Notes: generated from the letters alone by a model not told the origin. A stretch of DNA of 64,000 bases from Liolophura sinensis (GCF_032854445.1 NC_088298.1:19675976-19739975); one strand, 5' to 3'. Counted from the first letter of the stretch, positions 24,649 to 35,611 are shown. A program made the numbers and translations.

Positions 24649-24759
24649 ATCAAAGAGCTTGAGAAGGTAAGATTAAACAAGAGGTGTTGTACTTCCACCT
24701 TGTTATTGTAGTTAAAAAATTATTTTAAAAATCTGGCAAGTCTAAGTTTTGGTCTTGGT

Positions 24760-25545
24760 CAGAGAATTTGTGGATTCTCCAAAAATCTCTTGCTATTTAT
24801 GGGAACTTGGTGAGTGTACTCAAAAAAATAATCTGTTAATTTTAACAGAAAGTCTGTTGTCTGTGTGATGCTAGAATGTATTCTGTTATTATGACACAGT
24901 ATTATGTCATTATGACACAGTATTATGTCATATTTAACATAATGTCCTGTTAGTGTAATAGGATCTTTGTATTGAATTAACAGGGCATATGTGTAATGTT
25001 TAACAAAACAATTTGTTGCAATAACAGAATACATTCTAGCATCACTCAGACAACAGACTTTCTGTTAAAATTAACAGATTAATTTTTTGGTCGTATGATA
25101 GGAAAGTTCGTCAGTATAATTTGCCATAGATTGCAGTTTACTCCCAAACTCCGGCTTTCTTCACCCATAAACTAAATGAGAGTCATGCCCCTGCTATTTG
25201 TGAGGACTTGGTGAGTATAGAAGGAAAGTTCGTCAGTATAATTTGCCATAGATTGCGGTTTACTCCCATACTCCGGTTTTCTCCATCCATAAACTAAATG
25301 AGACTCCCGCTTTTGTTATTTGTGAAGACTTGGTGAGTAAAAGAGGAAAGTTCGTCAGTATAATTTGCCATAGATTGCGGTTTACTCCCACACTCCGATT
25401 GTCTTCACACATAAACTAAATGAGAATCTCGCTCTTGCTATTTGTGGGGACTTGGTGAGCATAGAAGGAAAGTTCGTCAGTATAATTTGACATAGATTGC
25501 GGTTTTCTCCCATACTCCAGTTTCCTCCACCCAAAACCTAAATGA
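24760..25545. repeat. 122-bp tandem array, interrupted by M1 copy 3
   Basis: GGAAAGTTCGTCAGTATAAT begins at 25101, 25223, 25345 and 25467, exactly 122 bp apart. A partial unit (TCTTGCTATTTATGGGAAC) lies left of the M1 MITE at 24817-25095. Confidence 0.9.
24817..25095. mobile_element. M1 MITE, copy 3, inserted in a 122-bp tandem array
   Basis: The left arm begins TACTCAAAAAAATAATC and the right arm ends ATTTTTTGGTCGTA. The host sequence on both sides (CTTGGTGAG before, GATAGGAAAGTTCG after) is contiguous in the neighbouring 122-bp units as CTTGGTGAGTATAGAAGGAAAG, so insertion was at a TA step. A local 17-bp duplication (cattatgacacagtatt-type) occurs near the centre. Confidence 0.85.
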
Positions 25546-26047
25546 GAGTGATCCTTATAAAGGACAATTCCTGAGCTCAATACCAGCCAACCAAATAAAT
25601 AAATCGATTGTCAGTTGTTAGAAATTAAAAATGCCATTGACCCTAATGTGATCGGGACGGAATTCTTGATAAATGGATCATGCTCCGATAACAAGATGTT
25701 CGTCTTTAGCTCTGCCGATTTGAGATAAGATTTAATCAGTCTTGAATCTGCGAGTAGGTTGGAACACACGTATTTAGTCCAGATTAAAACTATATTCACA
25801 CAGTGAATAGACACGTTACTTCGGGGTCAATTAGTTGCACCACTAACCTTGTATCTGCTCTCTTAAGGAAGGCTGCAAAAAGTACAGTTAATTTGAAAAA
25901 GGTACACGTCAACTGTATGTGGATCTTTAAGAACTCCTAAGGTCTCAATGAAGAACTTACGCTCAAATACACATTCCATATAAGGACATTTGCACTTGGG
26001 ATTCTGTACACTGTATACTACTATTCCTCACAGAGACTTAACTGATA

Positions 26048-26231
26048 GTTCAAGTTCAGGCCATGCTAGCTTCCTCTCCAGCCGCACATGGGCAGGTCTG
26101 GCAGCAACCTGAGGAGGGCCGTGGGTTTTCCCTGTGCTCTGCCCGGTTTCCTCCCACCATAATGTTGGCCGCCATCGTATAAGTAAAATATTCTACGGCG
26201 TAAAAAACCAATCAGATAAATAAATAAATAA
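26048..26231 (+). mobile_element. S1 SINE, head truncated
   Basis: Starts at the box B region (GTTCAAGTTCAGGCC), complete body, tail CTACGGCGTAAAAAACC then AAATAA repeats. Confidence 0.8.
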
Positions 26232-26405
26232 CTTAATTGATAGAATTTCATCATTATTTGTTTCGGTGTTTACTAAAACCATTCATCGCTCTGTTAACGC
26301 CAAATGCAACGAAGTATTTTTCAGTCCCATTACATACAAGTGTTAACATTTAAGGGATGCTTCGTTGTACATTAGCTGCTTCAAATTCCCATTAATAACA
26401 TCCAT

Positions 26406-26807
26406 GTGAAATTCTGGGAAATAGCATATCAGCAGTGTATAGGTATTCTGATAAGTACATTTCTCCTTCGATCTTTCCCGATTACAAGACGCTGTATTAA
26501 TGATCTGTCAGCTTTAAACAATACATATATAGCAAAGGCTGTGAAGGATATATATCAGTCTTTGCAGGATTTAAAGGAAACCACAGACTTTTCAAGTGGT
26601 ACATCCTACTTAGACTTGTATTCATACAAAGACCACAACGTTTGTCACGCTGACGACAGAAGAAAAAAAAACGACGATAAATTCAAATTTGGCGTTGTAA
26701 ATTATTCTTACTTGGATGGCACTATACCAACAGGTCCTTCATATGGCGTGTACATATCATATGTGAACAGCTGCCATCACAAAGCACAACTGAGATACAC
26801 AGTCTGA
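26406..26807 (+). CDS. Hypothetical open frame, possible 3' exon or relic
   Basis: 133 codons ending in TGA. The last 107 codons look more protein-like than random AT-rich sequence: a polar helix-like part (AKAVKDIYQSLQDLKE), a basic/acidic stretch, then a Tyr/Gly-rich end (GVVNYSYLDGTIPTGPSYG) with two or three cysteines. A possible splice acceptor (tttcccgattacaag) ends at 26487. An ATTAAA lies about 220 bp after the stop. No domain was recognised, and it could still be a chance frame between repeats. Confidence 0.28.
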   Translation: MKFWEIAYQQCIGILISTFLLRSFPITRRCINDLSALNNTYIAKAVKDIYQSLQDLKETTDFSSGTSYLDLYSYKDHNVCHADDRRKKNDDKFKFGVVNYSYLDGTIPTGPSYGVYISYVNSCHHKAQLRYTV

Positions 26808-28283
26808 TCCACGACAGCTTACAAGCCGGCATGCTAGGTCTGAATACTGATTTCATTCGCCTTTACCGTTTTTTACATTTTTTGTCATCACTGAAAACTG
26901 TTAACTGCTTCTCTTTGAATGAGATTGTTGAGAAGAGTTTTATGTACCAACGTACATTGATAGATCTGCACGATTACTTTTCTTGAGATTTGAACTGGAT
27001 CTGCATTTTCATTACTGTTGCTAAATTATTTATTAAAGATTCGGACACAGTTCTTCTGTTCTACTCTTGCAAAACAAGAACCCAATTGCCCCGCGTAGAA
27101 TGACAAGACCAGACGCCAGGGAACTCCTTGGTGTGAGGAGATAAAATCACTCACAGCGAACGCGCCGTGAGCTCGTGACAGCATTCGCCTACGCACGGGG
27201 GCTCGTTCCAAGTCATGCTCTCTCAGACAATCGACACGGTCGAGAATAAACGCCATTTTCCCTTCCTCCCAGTACCTTGTGCAGTTGGTGCATGACTTCC
27301 ATAAGAAGAGGAGATGGATTTTCGAGCGGTGATCGCTATGAAGCGACCTGGTCTGAGTTCGACAGGGTCGATACGACCGTTCACTTTGTTGAATCCGAGC
27401 ACACTAGCGAAAGGTCCCGGGAATCAAATCAAGAAAGTATTCGTCAGTTTTGACTCATTCCTTAGATGAGAGAGCAGATCGATCAATCAGGCCACCAGAG
27501 CAGTCTTGGATAGTAAGCAAAGATTTACAGCTTACCAACCCGATAAACCCCTAAACTCAATCCGAGCCAAGAAGCACAAGGACATAGAGCAAAGGTCGCC
27601 ATTTTTCTTTAGGCCTGGCGATTTGAAACTGAATTTATCACGATGGTGACAATGAGTAAATATCCGTGTCTAACATTCCAGACACCGTTTATTGCCATCC
27701 CGAGCAGATTTTTTATTTTTTTTGCTTCAGTGAGTCACATCTCACATTTGGATTTTGCAGGAAACTCTTGTCAGGACAGTTAATATTGCAAGACAGCACC
27801 TGAATGACGCAATGGCGTTGCATGACTCATGTCAAGGTGAGGCGACGAGCCTAAGCTTTCCTCTTTTATGTCCTTCATTTAAGACGATATAGAAACTATA
27901 TGCCTCAGAGACGATATAGATGATATTACTCAGGCGTGAATACACTTATTCGCACAGAAGTGATGAGTGACAAGGTTTTCATGTCCACATTTTGTCGAAA
28001 AAAAAAAAACAATTTTTCATATAACTCCATATGCAATGACTAGAGTGGATTTAGAATGGTTTTTTGTTTTCAGTTTTAACTCGTTTTCTGCAAAATCACG
28101 ACGTAAGAAGGGAGAATTCATTATCTCCATCTTAAAGCTTTATATCCCAAGTTCCTTTCCACCATGCATGTCAATCCAGGTACGAAGTCAGAAAGTAACT
28201 GGATTGCGAATTGCAAGGGCTTTTTGACTTGACCATGTTTAGTCCTCCTGCTATATGCAGAACTCTAACTTCATTCCGAGCAG
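26808..28283. other. No gene seen
   Basis: Begins with ATCACTGAAAACTGTTAAC, a word shared with the 10.2-kb duplication. The rest is unrecognised. Confidence 0.45.
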
Positions 28284-28600
28284 ACCATTATGTTAATGGT
28301 TAGATCGTCAGCCTCGAAGTCGGAAGACACGAGATCAAACGCGGGTCGGGTCATACCAAATACTTTGAAAACGATACTTTTGCTGAGATCTAACCTCTCC
28401 GCACGGAGAAGTGTCATGTCAGGTGTTTTCGGGATGAAAATAGTTTCAATGGCGGCAGCACTTTGGCGACATAGACTCGCCCTGCCACAAGAATACACAG
28501 TATATGCACACATACCTAATGACTCCCCCTCGTCATATGACTGAAAAATTGTTGGGTACGACGTTAAACCAAAGCATTCATTCATTCATTCATTCTCAGG
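28284..28600 (+). mobile_element. S2b SINE
   Basis: The head differs from S2a (GTTAATGGTTAGATCGTCAG, then box-B-like GAGATCAAACGCGGG). The tail is the S2 tail (CGTCATATGACTGAAAAAT, ACGACGTTAAACC) ending in CATT repeats. Confidence 0.78.
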
Positions 28601-28744
28601 CATGCTGCTTTAGTGTCCACGCGATTGAGGCGATAAGTTCTTCCACTTAGTGGCCGCGATATGTCAAACATGTGGCGTTAAACCTGGATCATTCATCGTT
28701 ATGTATCGTTATTCCGCTATTAGCAGAGCCATTCTTCCAACGTG

Positions 28745-28905
28745 TCACTCGCCATAGCCCAGCAGCCTGAGACCAACGAGTCCACGAGTTCGAATCTAGC
28801 TACCGCTTTTGTGAAGGTGGTTCTTTCCGCGCTCACCAAGTTGACCACCAAGTGAAACACAATCTACGGCGTATAAAAGCCCAACCACTAAACCAAAACA
28901 CAACT
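28745..28905 (+). repeat. tRNA-like SINE with S1-like tail end
   Basis: ATAGCCCAGCAGCCTGAGACC and ACGAGTTCGAATCTAGC form a tRNA-like head. The 3' part ATCTACGGCGTATAAAAGCC recalls the S1 tail. Confidence 0.4.
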
Positions 28906-28954
28906 ATGCACCGTTTCTAGTTGAGCGACCAAGTAATTTATATGTTTTTGTTAG

Positions 28955-29103
28955 CGTGCTAGCGACCACAATGACCCAAAAGCCTCTCACCAACGCGATC
29001 GCTGTGAGTTCAAATCCAGTTCATGATGGCTTCCTTTCAGGTCGCACGTGGGAAGGTTTTCTAGCAACTTGCGTGTGGTCGTGGGTCTCCCCCGGGCTCT
29101 TCA
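28955..29103 (+). mobile_element. S1 SINE, head and body only
   Basis: tRNA-like head with box B (GTGAGTTCAAATCCAG) and body as far as CCCCCGGGCTCTT. The tail is missing. Confidence 0.72.
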
Positions 29104-29384
29104 CCTTGACTGTCAAAACTTAAGGTCAATTCTGACTACAAAGTCAAACTCAAAATACTCAAACAAATGCTTTGTTTTTTGATATTGGAAGTTTTAATTT
29201 GGACACATTTGTCTGAAGATAACATTAATTAGGTGAACAAAATTTCAATTTCTAAAGCCCAAATTTTTTTTAAGTTTTAAGAGCGTATTTAAACTTGTTA
29301 CTTGAGTCAGAAATACATGGCGAAAAGAATACACGAATCCTAATTCCATATAAAGCTATGTTCAAAGACCCTAACTCTGATTCG

Positions 29385-29690
29385 ATACATGGCTAGATTC
29401 GAAAGCATGATTTCCTTGGTCCTCAAATAGCTAGATTCGAACACACGAACTCCTGATTCTATCTACAGCTAGTTCGAACACACAAACTCCTTATTCTTTA
29501 AATAGCTAGATTCGAACACTCCTGAACTCCTGATTCGAGCTTCACAGCTCACATATAGCTAGATTTGAACACACGAACTCTTGATTCTAGAAATAGCTAG
29601 ATCCGAACTTCACAGTTCTTGTATAACTAGATTCGAACACACGAAGCCCTGATTCCTTATATATCTTGATTCGAAAATACGCAATCCATT
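29385..29690. repeat. Degenerate tandem repeat, unit about 40 bp
   Basis: Repeated CTAGATTCGAACACACGAAC and TCCTGATTCT blocks separated by variable AT-rich spacers, six to eight units. Confidence 0.75.
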
Positions 29691-30015
29691 GCAAAGGTAA
29701 CCTAACATAACTTTCATAGATGTTAAAGGTAACCTAGCTGGGGATCGACGAGTTTAGGTTGTGGTGGTTGCAGAAATAGCGAACAGAAACTGCACCTTAA
29801 TATCCCTGTTCAGAAAACAGTGACGGGAATACAAAGGATAACAATGTAATAAAACAAAATACAAAAACGTAAACAAACTCAACAAATTTTTTTACTTTTT
29901 TCAAGCGAAGAACAATCACATGAGCTCCCTGTTGTCAATTTTATCTGATCTGTCTGTGGTTTCGCCAAAATGTTATTGGATGATAATTTTAATAACAGTA
30001 ATATAACCTACAAGA

Positions 30016-31395
30016 TTACAGTACAGAGCGTAAAACCTGTGCAGCGACGACTGTGATAGACGTCCAGCACAGAGAGTAAAACCTGGTGGCTGACGACAGT
30101 GTGATAGACGTACAGCATAGAGAGTAAAACCTGGGCAGTGACGACAGTGTGATTGACATACAGCATAGAGAGTAAAACCATAGAAGCGACGACAGTATGA
30201 TAGACGTCCAGCACAGAGAGTAAAACCTGGGCAGCAACGACACTGTGGTAGACACCCAGTACAGAGAGTAAAACCTGGGCAGCGACAACAGTGTGATAGA
30301 CGTACAGCACAGAGAGTAAAACCTGGGCAGCGACAACAGTGTGATAGACGTACAGCACAGAGAGTAAAACCTGGGCAGCGACAACAGTGTGATAGACGTA
30401 CAGCACAGAGAGTAAAACCTGGGCAGCGACGACAGTGTGATAGCCGTACAGAATAGAGAGTGAAACCAGAGCAGCAACGACAGTGTGATAGACGTACAGC
30501 AAAGAGAGTAAAACCAGAGCAGCAACGACAGTGTGATAGACGTCCAGCATAGAGAGTAAAACCTGAGCATCAACGACACTGTGATAGACACCCAGTACAA
30601 AGAGTAAAACCTGGGCAGCGACAACAGTGTGATAGACGTACAGCACAGAGAGTAAAACCTGGGCAGCAACGACAGTGTGATAGACGTACAGAATAGAGAG
30701 TGAAACCTGGGCAGCGACAACAGTGCGATAGACGTACAGCACAGAGAGTAAAACCTAGGCAGCGACAACAGTGTGATAGACGTACAGCACAGAGAGTAAA
30801 ACCTGGGCAACAACGACAGTGTGATAGCCGTACAGAATAGAGAGTGAAACCAGAGCAGCAACGACGGTGTGATAGACGTACAGCAAAGAGAGTAAAACCA
30901 GAGCAGAAACAACAGTGTGATAGACGTCCAGCACAGTGAGTAAAACCTGAGCAACAACGACACTGTGATAGACACCCAGTACAGAGAGTAAAACCTGGGC
31001 AGCGACAACAGTGTGATAGACGTACAGCACAGAGAGTAAAACCTGGGCAGCAACGACAGTGTGATAGCCGTACAGAATAGAGAGTGAAACCAGAGCAGCA
31101 ACGACGGTGTGATAGACGTACAGCAAAGAGAGTAAAACCAGAGCAGCAACGACAGTGTGATAGACGTCCAGTAAAGAGAGTAAAACCAGAGCAGCAACAA
31201 CAGTGTGATAGACGTCCAGCAAAGAGAGTAAAACCTGGGCAGCGTCGACAGTGTGATAGACGTCCAGCACATACAGTAATACCAGAGCAGTGACGACAGT
31301 GTAACAGACGTACAGCACAGAGAATAAAACCAGAGCAGTGACGACAGTGTAACAGACGTACAGCACAGAGAATAAAACCAGAGCAGTGACGACAG
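30016..31395. repeat. 48-bp minisatellite with higher-order structure
   Basis: About 28 units of CAGCACAGAGAGTAAAACC, TGGGCAGCGACAACAG, TGTGATAGACGTA. The rare variant TAGCCGTACAGAATAG occurs at 30441, 30825 and 31065, spaced 8 and 5 units apart, showing multi-unit duplications. The reverse strand is open for 496, 244 and 203 codons with a 16-residue hydrophobic period; these frames are treated as a by-product of the unit. Confidence 0.93.
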
Positions 31396-31639
31396 TGTCA
31401 TAATTGCTGTAAATCCTGCCTCTTGTCCATTTGCCTCAGTCAGGATTTTGTTCCGACTATTCATATATATGTTTAAAATGTAGCAACGAACACGCCTGAT
31501 AAGCAAAATTAGGTAAAAAAAAATAGTAATGCTAGCTGTAATTTATTAGACGTCCACGGTTTATGAGTACTCAAAATTCTGTGTAATCACATTTAATATA
31601 CAATCACATCAAAACAGTGCAGACCTATAAAGTAACAGC

Positions 31640-31770
31640 CTTCCGGCAGCATGCTGGTGGTCTTGGGTTTCCTCCCATCACAATGCCGGCCGCCGTCGTA
31701 TAAGTGAAATTTTCTTGAGTACGGCGTAAAACATAAATCATATCAAATAAATGAATGAATAAATAAATAT
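31640..31770 (+). mobile_element. S1 SINE, 5'-truncated
   Basis: Body from GGTGGTCTTGGGTTTCC, GCCGGCCGCCGTCG, tail TTGAGTACGGCGTAAAAC and AAATAA repeats. It lies head-to-tail opposed to the full-length copy at 31945. Confidence 0.78.
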
Positions 31771-31944
31771 AAAATAACACTTTCATAATGTCATCGGTTC
31801 TCTTTCGTTTCGCTGCGATACAACCCTAAGCTGAAATGAACACAGCAGGTAATTCGGCTCAGTTACAGGTTAGTCCTGTCTAGATGATCTAGTGAAATCT
31901 TTCACCATCCACATGTTCAGTCACACGGTGTTTCAAATTTGTTT

Positions 31945-32213
31945 CATTTATTTATTTATTTCATTGGTGTCTTACGCCGTACTCAAGAAAATTTCTCTTA
32001 TACGACGGCGGCCAGCATGATGGTGGGTGGAAACCGTGCGGAGCCCGGGGGAAGCCCACGACCGTCCGCAGGCTCCCGACAGACCTTTTCACGTACGGCC
32101 GGAGAGGAAGCCAGCATGAGCTGGACTTGAGCTCACATCGACCGCATTGCTGAGAGGCTACTAGGCCATTACGCTGCGCTAGCGCGCTAACCAACTGAGC
32201 CACGGAGGCCCCC
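31945..32213 (-). mobile_element. S1 SINE, full length with target-site duplication
   Basis: Read on the minus strand: a tRNA-like head (GGCCTCCGTGGCTCAGTTGG with box A, then GTGAGCTCAAGTCCAGC as box B), a body (GTACGTG..., CCACC..GCTGGCCGCCGTCG) and a tail ACGGCGTAAGACACCAATG ending in AAATAA repeats. CAAATTTGTTT flanks both sides (31934-31944 and 32214-32224), an exact 11-bp duplication. Confidence 0.9.
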
Positions 32214-32246
32214 CAAATTTGTTTGATCATGTGGTGGATAATTTAA

Positions 32247-32372
32247 TGTTACACAGCAATTCCTTCGCTCTGTCATTTCACTGGTCGAAGTGTGCGACAT
32301 ACGTATGAACTGAACTCGAATTACCCACCAAAGATGGTATAGTAGCAAGTATGGCTGAGTAAAACTGAAACC
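32247..32372. repeat. Leader segment of satellite module 1
   Basis: About 125 bp containing CATTTCACTGGTCGAAG, CTCGAATTACCCACCAAAG and GAGTAAAACTGAAA. It recurs at 33446-33570 in front of the second array. Confidence 0.85.
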
Positions 32373-33440
32373 ATGGATCCCCAGTCTGACGTATAATTGA
32401 AAATGTGGACTCCGATCTGACGTATAATTGAAAATGTGGATGCCCAATCTGACATACAACGGAAAATGTAGATTCCCAGTCTGATGTATAATGAAAATGT
32501 GGATCTCCAGTTTGGCGTATAATTGAAAATGTAGATTCCCAATCTGATGTGTAACTGAAAATGTGGATTCCCACTCTGATGTATGACTGATAACATGGAT
32601 CCCCAATCTGACGTCCAACTGAAAACGTGGACCCCCAATCTGACGTATAACTGAAAATGTGGACACCCATTCTGACGTATAATTGAAAATATGGATTCCC
32701 AATCTGTCGTATAACTGAAAACGTGGACACCCAATCTGACGTATAATTGAAAATATGGATTCCCAATCTGTCGTATAACTGAAAACGTGGACCCCCAATC
32801 TGACGTATAATTGAAAATATGGATTCCCAATCTGTTGTATAACTGAAAACGTGGACCCCCCAATCTGACGTATAATTGAAGATATGGATTCCCAATCTGT
32901 CTTATAACTGAAAATGTGGACACCCATTCTGACGTATAATTGAAAATATGGATTCCCAATCTGTCGTATAACTGAAAATGTGGACACCCATTCTGACGTA
33001 TAATTAAAAATATGGATTCCCAATCTGTCGTATAACTGAAAACGTGGACCCCCAATCTGACGTATAATTGAAAATATGGATTCCCAATCTGTCGTATAAC
33101 TGAAAACGTGGACCCCAAATCTGACGTATAATTGAAAATATGGATTCCCAATCTGTTGTATAACTGAAAACGTGGACCCCCAATCTGACGTATAATTGAA
33201 GATATGGATTCTCAATCTGTCTTATAACTGAAAATGTGGACACCCATTCTGACGTATAATTGAAAATGTGGACCTCCAATCTGACGTATGACTAAAAATG
33301 TTGGATTTCCAATCTGATGTTAACTGAAAGCGTGGACCCCCCAATCTGACGTATAATTGAAAATGTGGATTCTCAATCTGACGTATAACTGAAAATGTGG
33401 ACTCCCAATCTGACACCCAACTGAAAATGTGGATCCCCAC
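32373..33440. repeat. 32-bp satellite, module 1
   Basis: Two alternating 32-bp subtypes: CCCAATCTGACGTATAATTG with AAAATATGGATT, and CCCAATCTGTCGTATAACTG with AAAACGTGGACC, so the effective unit is about 64 bp. Since 32 is not a multiple of three, the long reverse frames (up to 342 codons) cycle through three readings of the same unit. This is not expected of a protein repeat. Confidence 0.92.
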
Positions 33441-33445
33441 ATTCT

Positions 33446-33570
33446 GATGTGACACAACAATTCATTCGCTCTGGCATTTCACTGGTCGAAACGTGCTACA
33501 TGTATTTCAACTAAACTCGAATTACCCACCAAAGATGGTGTAGTTGTGAGTATGACAGAGTAAAACTGAA
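33446..33570. repeat. Leader segment of satellite module 2
   Basis: Homologous to 32247-32372, same order of blocks (CATTTCACTGGTCGAAA, CTCGAATTACCCACCAAAG), with scattered changes. Confidence 0.85.
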
Positions 33571-34300
33571 AATGTAGAATCCCAGTCTGATGTATAACTG
33601 AAATTGTGGATCCCCAATCTGACGTATAATAAAAAATGTGGATGCGCAATCTGATCATATGACTCAAAATATGAATCCTGATCTGACCTCCAACTGAAAA
33701 TGTGGATCCCCAATCTGACGTATAATTGAAATTGTGGATTCCGAATCTGACGTATAATTGAAATTGTGGATTCCCAATCTGACGTATAATTGAAATTGTG
33801 GATCCCCAATCTGACGTATAATTGAAATTGTGGATTCCCAATCTGACGTATAATTGAAATTGTGGATTCCCAATCTGACGTATAATTGAAATTGTGGATC
33901 CCCAATCTGACGTATAATTGAAATTGTGGATTCCCAATCTGACGTATAATTGAAATTGTGGATCCCCAATCTGACGTATAATTGAAATTGTGGATCCCCA
34001 ATCTGACGTATAATTGAAATTGTGGATTCCCAATCTGACGTATAATTGAAATTGTGGATTCCCAATCTGACGTATAATTGAAATTGTGGATTCCCAACCT
34101 GATGTATGATGATAATATGGATTACAATCTGACGTCCAACTGAAAATTTAGAACACCAAACTGATGCCCAACCCCCAAAAAGACGTATAACTAAAAATGT
34201 GTATTTCCAATCTGACATATAATTGAAAATGTGGATCCCAATATGACGAATAGCTGAAAATGTGAACCTCCCATCTGACGTATAAGGTGTGTACTTCCAA
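33571..34300. repeat. 32-bp satellite, module 2
   Basis: CCCAATCTGACGTATAATTG with AAATTGTGGATT, about 12 near-identical central units (33705-34095) and degenerate units at both ends. It lacks the TCGTATAACTG subtype of module 1. Confidence 0.92.
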
Positions 34301-34370
34301 TGTGACGTATATTTCTTGATGTGTACACTAAAGAAGTACACTACAACGTCCTTTCAATGGTAATGTACAG

Positions 34371-34545
34371 ATCGGTTAGAGAATGGGTTGATGTATCCGA
34401 AGAAGCCATCCATTCTGAGGAATGCAAGGGTTTCCATGTCTCTTTGACTGATTCTCAAGTGGAAATTGTGGAAAAACAAACCACAGACGATCGCCAGGAA
34501 TACTATGAAAAACAGTCGATTGCTTTGCTCAGAGAGGGGCACTGA
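34371..34545 (+). CDS. Hypothetical 3' exon candidate
   Basis: The frame is open from about 34321 and ends with TGA at 34543-34545. A possible acceptor (taatgtacag) ends at 34370. The 57 codons are charged and protein-like (REWVDVSEEAIHSEEC near the start, DRQEYYEKQSIALLREGH at the end), in contrast to the satellite just upstream. No family was recognised; no clear AATAAA follows before a truncated SINE. Confidence 0.25.
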
Positions 34546-34589
34546 AAAGAAGACAGAATATTTGAGGCATTAATTTATTTATTTACATT

Positions 34590-34656
34590 GTATTTATTTA
34601 TTTGATTGGTGTTTTACGCCGTACTCAAGAATATTTCACTTGTACGACGGGGGCCA
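34590..34656 (-). mobile_element. S1 SINE tail fragment
   Basis: AAATAA tail, CGCCGTACTCAAGAATATTT and TACGACGGGGGCCAC at the right end, then an abrupt stop. Confidence 0.7.
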
Positions 34657-34896
34657 CTACTACTGTCATTTTTCAACCATTTAGAATGTTTGCAAGATGT
34701 TTATTTTGTGCGTTATTCTGTGTTGACTGATAAAACTAAACACTTTGTGAAGCCTGAAATTGGTCAACCCAACTAATGTTGTTTTGTGTCCAAAATCAAA
34801 TTAAAAAGGTGCATAAATAACACTGAAATTTGTTTTTTCATATGCGAAAAGGTTGATAAATGAGTGTATTGTAGGAGGAAACCGGGCGGAGATGAC

Positions 34897-34965
34897 AAAA
34901 GCCTACAGCATTTGGTGTTCCCAGGCGGTCACTCATCCAAGTACAGACCGAGCTAGACGTTGGGG
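34897..34965 (-). pseudogene. 5S rRNA 3'-half relic joined to a SINE-type tail
   Basis: On the minus strand the sequence runs AACGTC...CTCGGTCTGTACTTGG, then ATGAGTGACCGCCTGGGAA, then TGCTGTAGGCTTT. This follows the second half of 5S rRNA, including the box C internal promoter region and the 3' end, with several substitutions. The 5' half (box A) is absent. Immediately downstream on the same strand (34896 to about 34868) comes CGCCCGGTTTCCTCC, which is the start of the S1 SINE tail. It is therefore probably a fragment of a 5S-headed SINE rather than a dead 5S gene. Confidence 0.6.
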
Positions 34966-35235
34966 ACATTAATAAAATATTATTTATAAGGTAAAAAGAA
35001 CGACTTACTCTAATTATATAACCAGCCTTTTTGTAGGCTTAAGTGAGGCACATTCATGCGTATTTATGAAGCATTTTGTTAGCATAATTTTGTTGTTCCT
35101 GAAGTCTGCCGGCGCTTGCCTTTCACTCGAGTTTCGGTTCACACTCAGGTTTCCTTGATACGTAAAGCTGACTGTGTGTTGATTGACAAACCCAGACAAT
35201 GGTTGATAATTTCAATCTCATTAAGCTGAGCTTCA

Positions 35236-35494
35236 TATACTCATAAAATTAATCTGTTGATTTTAACAGAAAAGCTGTTGTTTGAGTGATACTAGAATGC
35301 ATTCTGTTATTGCAGCATATTGTTCTGTTAATGTAACACACATATTCTGTTAATTCAACACAAAGATTCTATTACATTAACACGATATTATGTTGAATAT
35401 GACGGGAAATATTGTGTTATAATAACAGAATACATTCCAGCATCACTCAGACAAAAGACTTTCTGCTAAATTAACAGATTGATTCTTTGAATAT
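35236..35494. mobile_element. M1 MITE, copy 4
   Basis: Starts TATACTCATAAAATTAATC and ends GATTGATTCTTTGAATATA. The inverted arms are well preserved, with point changes at both termini. Confidence 0.82.
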
Positions 35495-35611
35495 AAGTCT
35501 ACTTTGCATATAAAATCGGGATAGATAATGATAATGAGTGAAATAATGAACTTCTTGTGGGAAAGGGTAGAGAGAATTAGGTAAACTATATATTACACAT
35601 ACTATATTTTT

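Noticed and set aside
28271-28585. 104-codon minus-strand frame
   Set aside because: It lies inside the S2b SINE.
30016-31506. A 496-codon reverse-strand open frame as a membrane-protein gene
   Set aside because: It is wholly made of the 48-bp minisatellite; several reverse frames are open at once, and there is no start context, exon structure or domain.
32187-33279. Reverse-strand frames up to 342 codons with repeated FSVIRQIGNPYFQLY
   Set aside because: The unit is 32 bp, not a multiple of three, so the residues are three successive readings of one DNA unit; selection for protein is not plausible.
30016-34300. CRISPR-like arrays
   Set aside because: Units are contiguous tandem repeats without unique spacers, in animal DNA.
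34897-34965. A working 5S rRNA gene
   Set aside because: The 5' half including box A is missing and the 3' half has substitutions; it continues into SINE-type sequence.
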